Shown piece after piece: positions 14,692-15,954 of a DNA stretch of 15,954 nt. Below the pieces are notes generated by a model, which saw only the letters and a list, made by a program, of their open reading frames with translations, was not told where the DNA came from and searched no databases. The number at the start of each line of letters is the position of its first letter. Positions within the stretch are counted from its first letter, which is position 1. Source of the stretch: JBBQZU01 sp038207425 (GTDB lineage: Bacteria; Bacteroidota; Bacteroidia; Flavobacteriales_D; Cryomorphaceae). The stretch is from positions 1 through 15,954 of the forward strand of contig JBBQZU010000049.1 of the NCBI GenBank assembly GCA_038207425.1, given 5' to 3'. The position numbers and the translations under genes are program-made.

Positions 14692-15331
14692 TCTAGAAGC
14701 ATTGAAAACCAGTGGGTACTGTATTTCTTGTTCTATTAAAGTTGACTTTGACATAAATGATGTCATTTGTGCAGATTGCATTGCCAGTGTTAAACGAGAG
14801 CAGAAGAATTGGGTGAGTGGCAGACATTGTCATTGTTGCGGACGAGAACAATCACAGATCAGCAATTTTTATCCAATTTGTAGAGATTGCAGTCCGTTTG
14901 ATAGAACAGACAACAGACTGGATGAGTACTACAATTTGTGGGTGCTGAAATACCGTGAAATGTCAACTAAAGAAAAATTATTGATAGCGCCTTTATGGAA
15001 TACGGATTATACAGTGATGAAGTTTGGGCTTGATTATTATATCTTAAGAGAGAATAAAACTGATGAATTGCTTCAGCTGCTCGGCGCTACATCTGACTTG
15101 AATACATCAGATATTTTTGACAATTGTCCAAAAAGCAATAGAAAAATAATGAATGTACTAAGAGCTTGGCAACACGAAGATGTATTTCTCCCTCCTACAA
15201 TATCACTAGATGGGGGCAAACACTTCAATGATGGCAGACATCGCATATTGGCAAATGCTTTTCTCGAAAGAGAATTGATGCAAGTTTATGAGAAAACAAA
15301 TAAAAGAAAGACTGTGCCCACCATTATATAA
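14645..15331 (+). CDS. Double zinc-ribbon plus ParB-like protein, cassette gene
   Basis: The frame encodes up to 228 residues and overlaps the SPFH gene by 47 bp in another frame. Two adjacent cysteine clusters form a tandem zinc ribbon: GYCISC (24-29) with ICADC (41-45), and HCHCCGRE (61-68) with ICRDC (78-82). The layout matches the cysteine-rich GYCIRCG...YCHFCGK module found in some phospholipase-D-like and related nucleases, where it usually follows a catalytic domain. Residues 85-180 are unassigned. Near the end, PPTISLDGGKHFNDGRHRI (183-201) is a ParB/sulfiredoxin-like motif (DGRHR at 196-200). I do not recognise the full architecture. It may be a DNA- or nucleotide-binding regulator, or a protein that has lost an N-terminal domain. 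The start is unsure because no ATG is available. Confidence 0.6.
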   Translation: MGTISFLKDLQLNQNNLEALKTSGYCISCSIKVDFDINDVICADCIASVKREQKNWVSGRHCHCCGREQSQISNFYPICRDCSPFDRTDNRLDEYYNLWVLKYREMSTKEKLLIAPLWNTDYTVMKFGLDYYILRENKTDELLQLLGATSDLNTSDIFDNCPKSNRKIMNVLRAWQHEDVFLPPTISLDGGKHFNDGRHRILANAFLERELMQVYEKTNKRKTVPTII

Positions 15332-15370
15332 GAATGCATAGCTTCCTGCCGTCAGCTACGACATCTTATA
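15327..15370. repeat. Bipartite inverted repeat before the group II intron
   Basis: The outer arms are TATAAGA (15327-15333) and TCTTATA (15364-15370). The inner arms are TAGCT (15339-15343) and AGCTA (15354-15358), around a 10-base loop. The two stems are separated by a 5x5 mostly unpaired spacer. The left arm overlaps the stop of the preceding gene. The outer/spacer/inner geometry resembles a minimal attC, but there is no GTTRRRY core and no T-run. It ends 8 bp before the apparent intron boundary. Confidence 0.5.
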
Positions 15371-15378
15371 CTGAGCGT

Positions 15379-15954
15379 GTGTGACTTGAATCAATACCAA
15401 TCCGAAACATTGGCAGCGAATGCTGATATACCGGTGAAAGAAGTTGGAGCATAATTTACACAGGCCTTCCGGATACGCCCTTCCGTGGGAGTTTTCAACC
15501 GAGGCCAAAAGGCGAGCTCATAAGCACCGCTAAAAATTATTATGATGCGAATAAAACACCTTATGCTGCTGCAAAGGAAACGATGTGGTGGTGAGCGATA
15601 AGGAAAAGCGGAGTAAAATCCCAGCAATTGATATTCAGATGAGCTGAACGCGAGTGAACCAATGACGAAGCCTCGAAATAGCAAGGTGATGATAAAAGCA
15701 GGTGGTTACGTTTGCACCTGCGACAGCGTAAGGCAGATACCGGATTACGGGCTGCGCATCATCCGGGGTTAAGTTGGCAGAGCCTGTCCCGCTAAAAGCG
15801 GAAACACTGAATCAGGCGGTGTAATCAGTCCGCTGCTCTCTAACCTGTTTCTTCATGTGGTATTCGACAAGTGGATGGACAAGTTCCACCCCGAAAAACC
15901 CTTTGAACGCTATGCGGACGACATCATCGTGCATTGCAAAACCGAGAAGCAGGC
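15379..15954 (+). mobile_element. Group II intron, 5' portion, internally deleted
   Basis: The sequence opens with GTGTGACTTGAA, matching the group II 5' boundary GTGYG. It then shows landmarks of a bacterial intron domain I: GGCAGCGAATGCTGATA, GGCGAGCTCATAAG and TGAACGCGAGTGAACC (15645-15660). AAGTTGGCAGAGCCTGTCCC follows near 15771. Shortly after, near 15814, the sequence becomes reverse-transcriptase coding in the middle of the enzyme. The expected domains II-III and the first half of the reverse transcriptase gene do not fit in the space. The element runs off the right edge. The family is clear; the deletion is inferred from spacing. Confidence 0.8.
15773..15954 (+). pseudogene. Group II intron reverse transcriptase (LtrA-like) fragment
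   Basis: After a stop at 15770-15772 this frame stays open to the window edge. It reads GGVISPLLSNLFLHVVFDKW, then FERYADDIIVHCKTEKQ. YADD (15911-15922) is the catalytic palm motif, and the first block is the preceding conserved RT motif. The expected GTPQ before GGVISP is replaced by GNTES, and the roughly 150 upstream residues of the RT domain are absent, with only intron RNA-type sequence ahead. The maturase and endonuclease parts would lie beyond the window. Probably a product of the internal deletion. Confidence 0.75.

Noticed and set aside
13879..15331. The SPFH and zinc-ribbon frames as one gene split by a frameshift
   Set aside because: The SPFH fold ends naturally at its stop and the zinc ribbon starts a new domain with its own possible ribosome site, so two overlapping genes explain it better, though a frameshift cannot be excluded.
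1..15954. CRISPR array, tRNA or rRNA genes
   Set aside because: No regularly spaced short repeats, cloverleaf-like sequence or rRNA-conserved stretches were seen on either strand.

Overview
The window looks like chromosomal DNA of a Bacteroidota bacterium with moderate GC. The evidence is a type IX secretion (Por) C-terminal sorting domain, a large Oar-like TonB-dependent receptor, a second TonB receptor fragment with an N-terminal carboxypeptidase-regulatory-like domain, and the near absence of Shine-Dalgarno sites. No rRNA, tRNA or CRISPR array was seen.

Layout. Bases 1-2023 hold the 3' part of an SpvB/Tc-toxin-type RHS gene. Its RHS core breaks off near 1777, and the frame then runs antisense through the end of a convergent MscS-type channel gene (2713-1835, minus). 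A type IX-secreted protein follows (3245-4609); it is interrupted by one in-frame TAG at codon 36 and ends in a strong terminator. Next come a gene-poor stretch with copy A of a dispersed intergenic repeat and a minus-strand run of four genes (11052 to 5345). These are a DUF2064 glycosyltransferase-like protein, an Oar-like TonB-dependent receptor, a methylthioribose-kinase-like phosphotransferase and a secreted nucleoside-hydrolase-like protein. The last three are tightly packed (11 bp gap, then an ATGA overlap) and suggest a nucleoside or thioribose uptake and salvage unit. Copy B of the repeat lies just upstream of this run.

From 11.5 kb onward the window is accessory DNA. It contains three broken genes in a row: a TonB receptor N-terminus with an internal TAG, a 'GVYGTA'-type surface or tail-fibre fragment, and the C-terminal third of a tyrosine recombinase. 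A short stretch that reads like an integron cassette array follows. An attachment-site-like inverted repeat abuts the recombinase. Then comes an AT-rich DUF2726 nuclease-like gene, a 139-bp attC-like element with R/L box geometry and a GTTGGGC core, and a second cassette with an SPFH (prohibitin-like) gene overlapping a double-zinc-ribbon plus ParB-like gene. After a bipartite hairpin the window enters the 5' end of a group II intron. The intron's domain I appears joined directly to the middle of its reverse transcriptase, so it looks internally deleted.

The most interesting points are the integron-like array with its unusual cargo, the diverged repeat pair, the two TAG interruptions (no clearly intact gene here ends in TAG), and the 14-bp-arm palindrome read in frame through the RHS gene.
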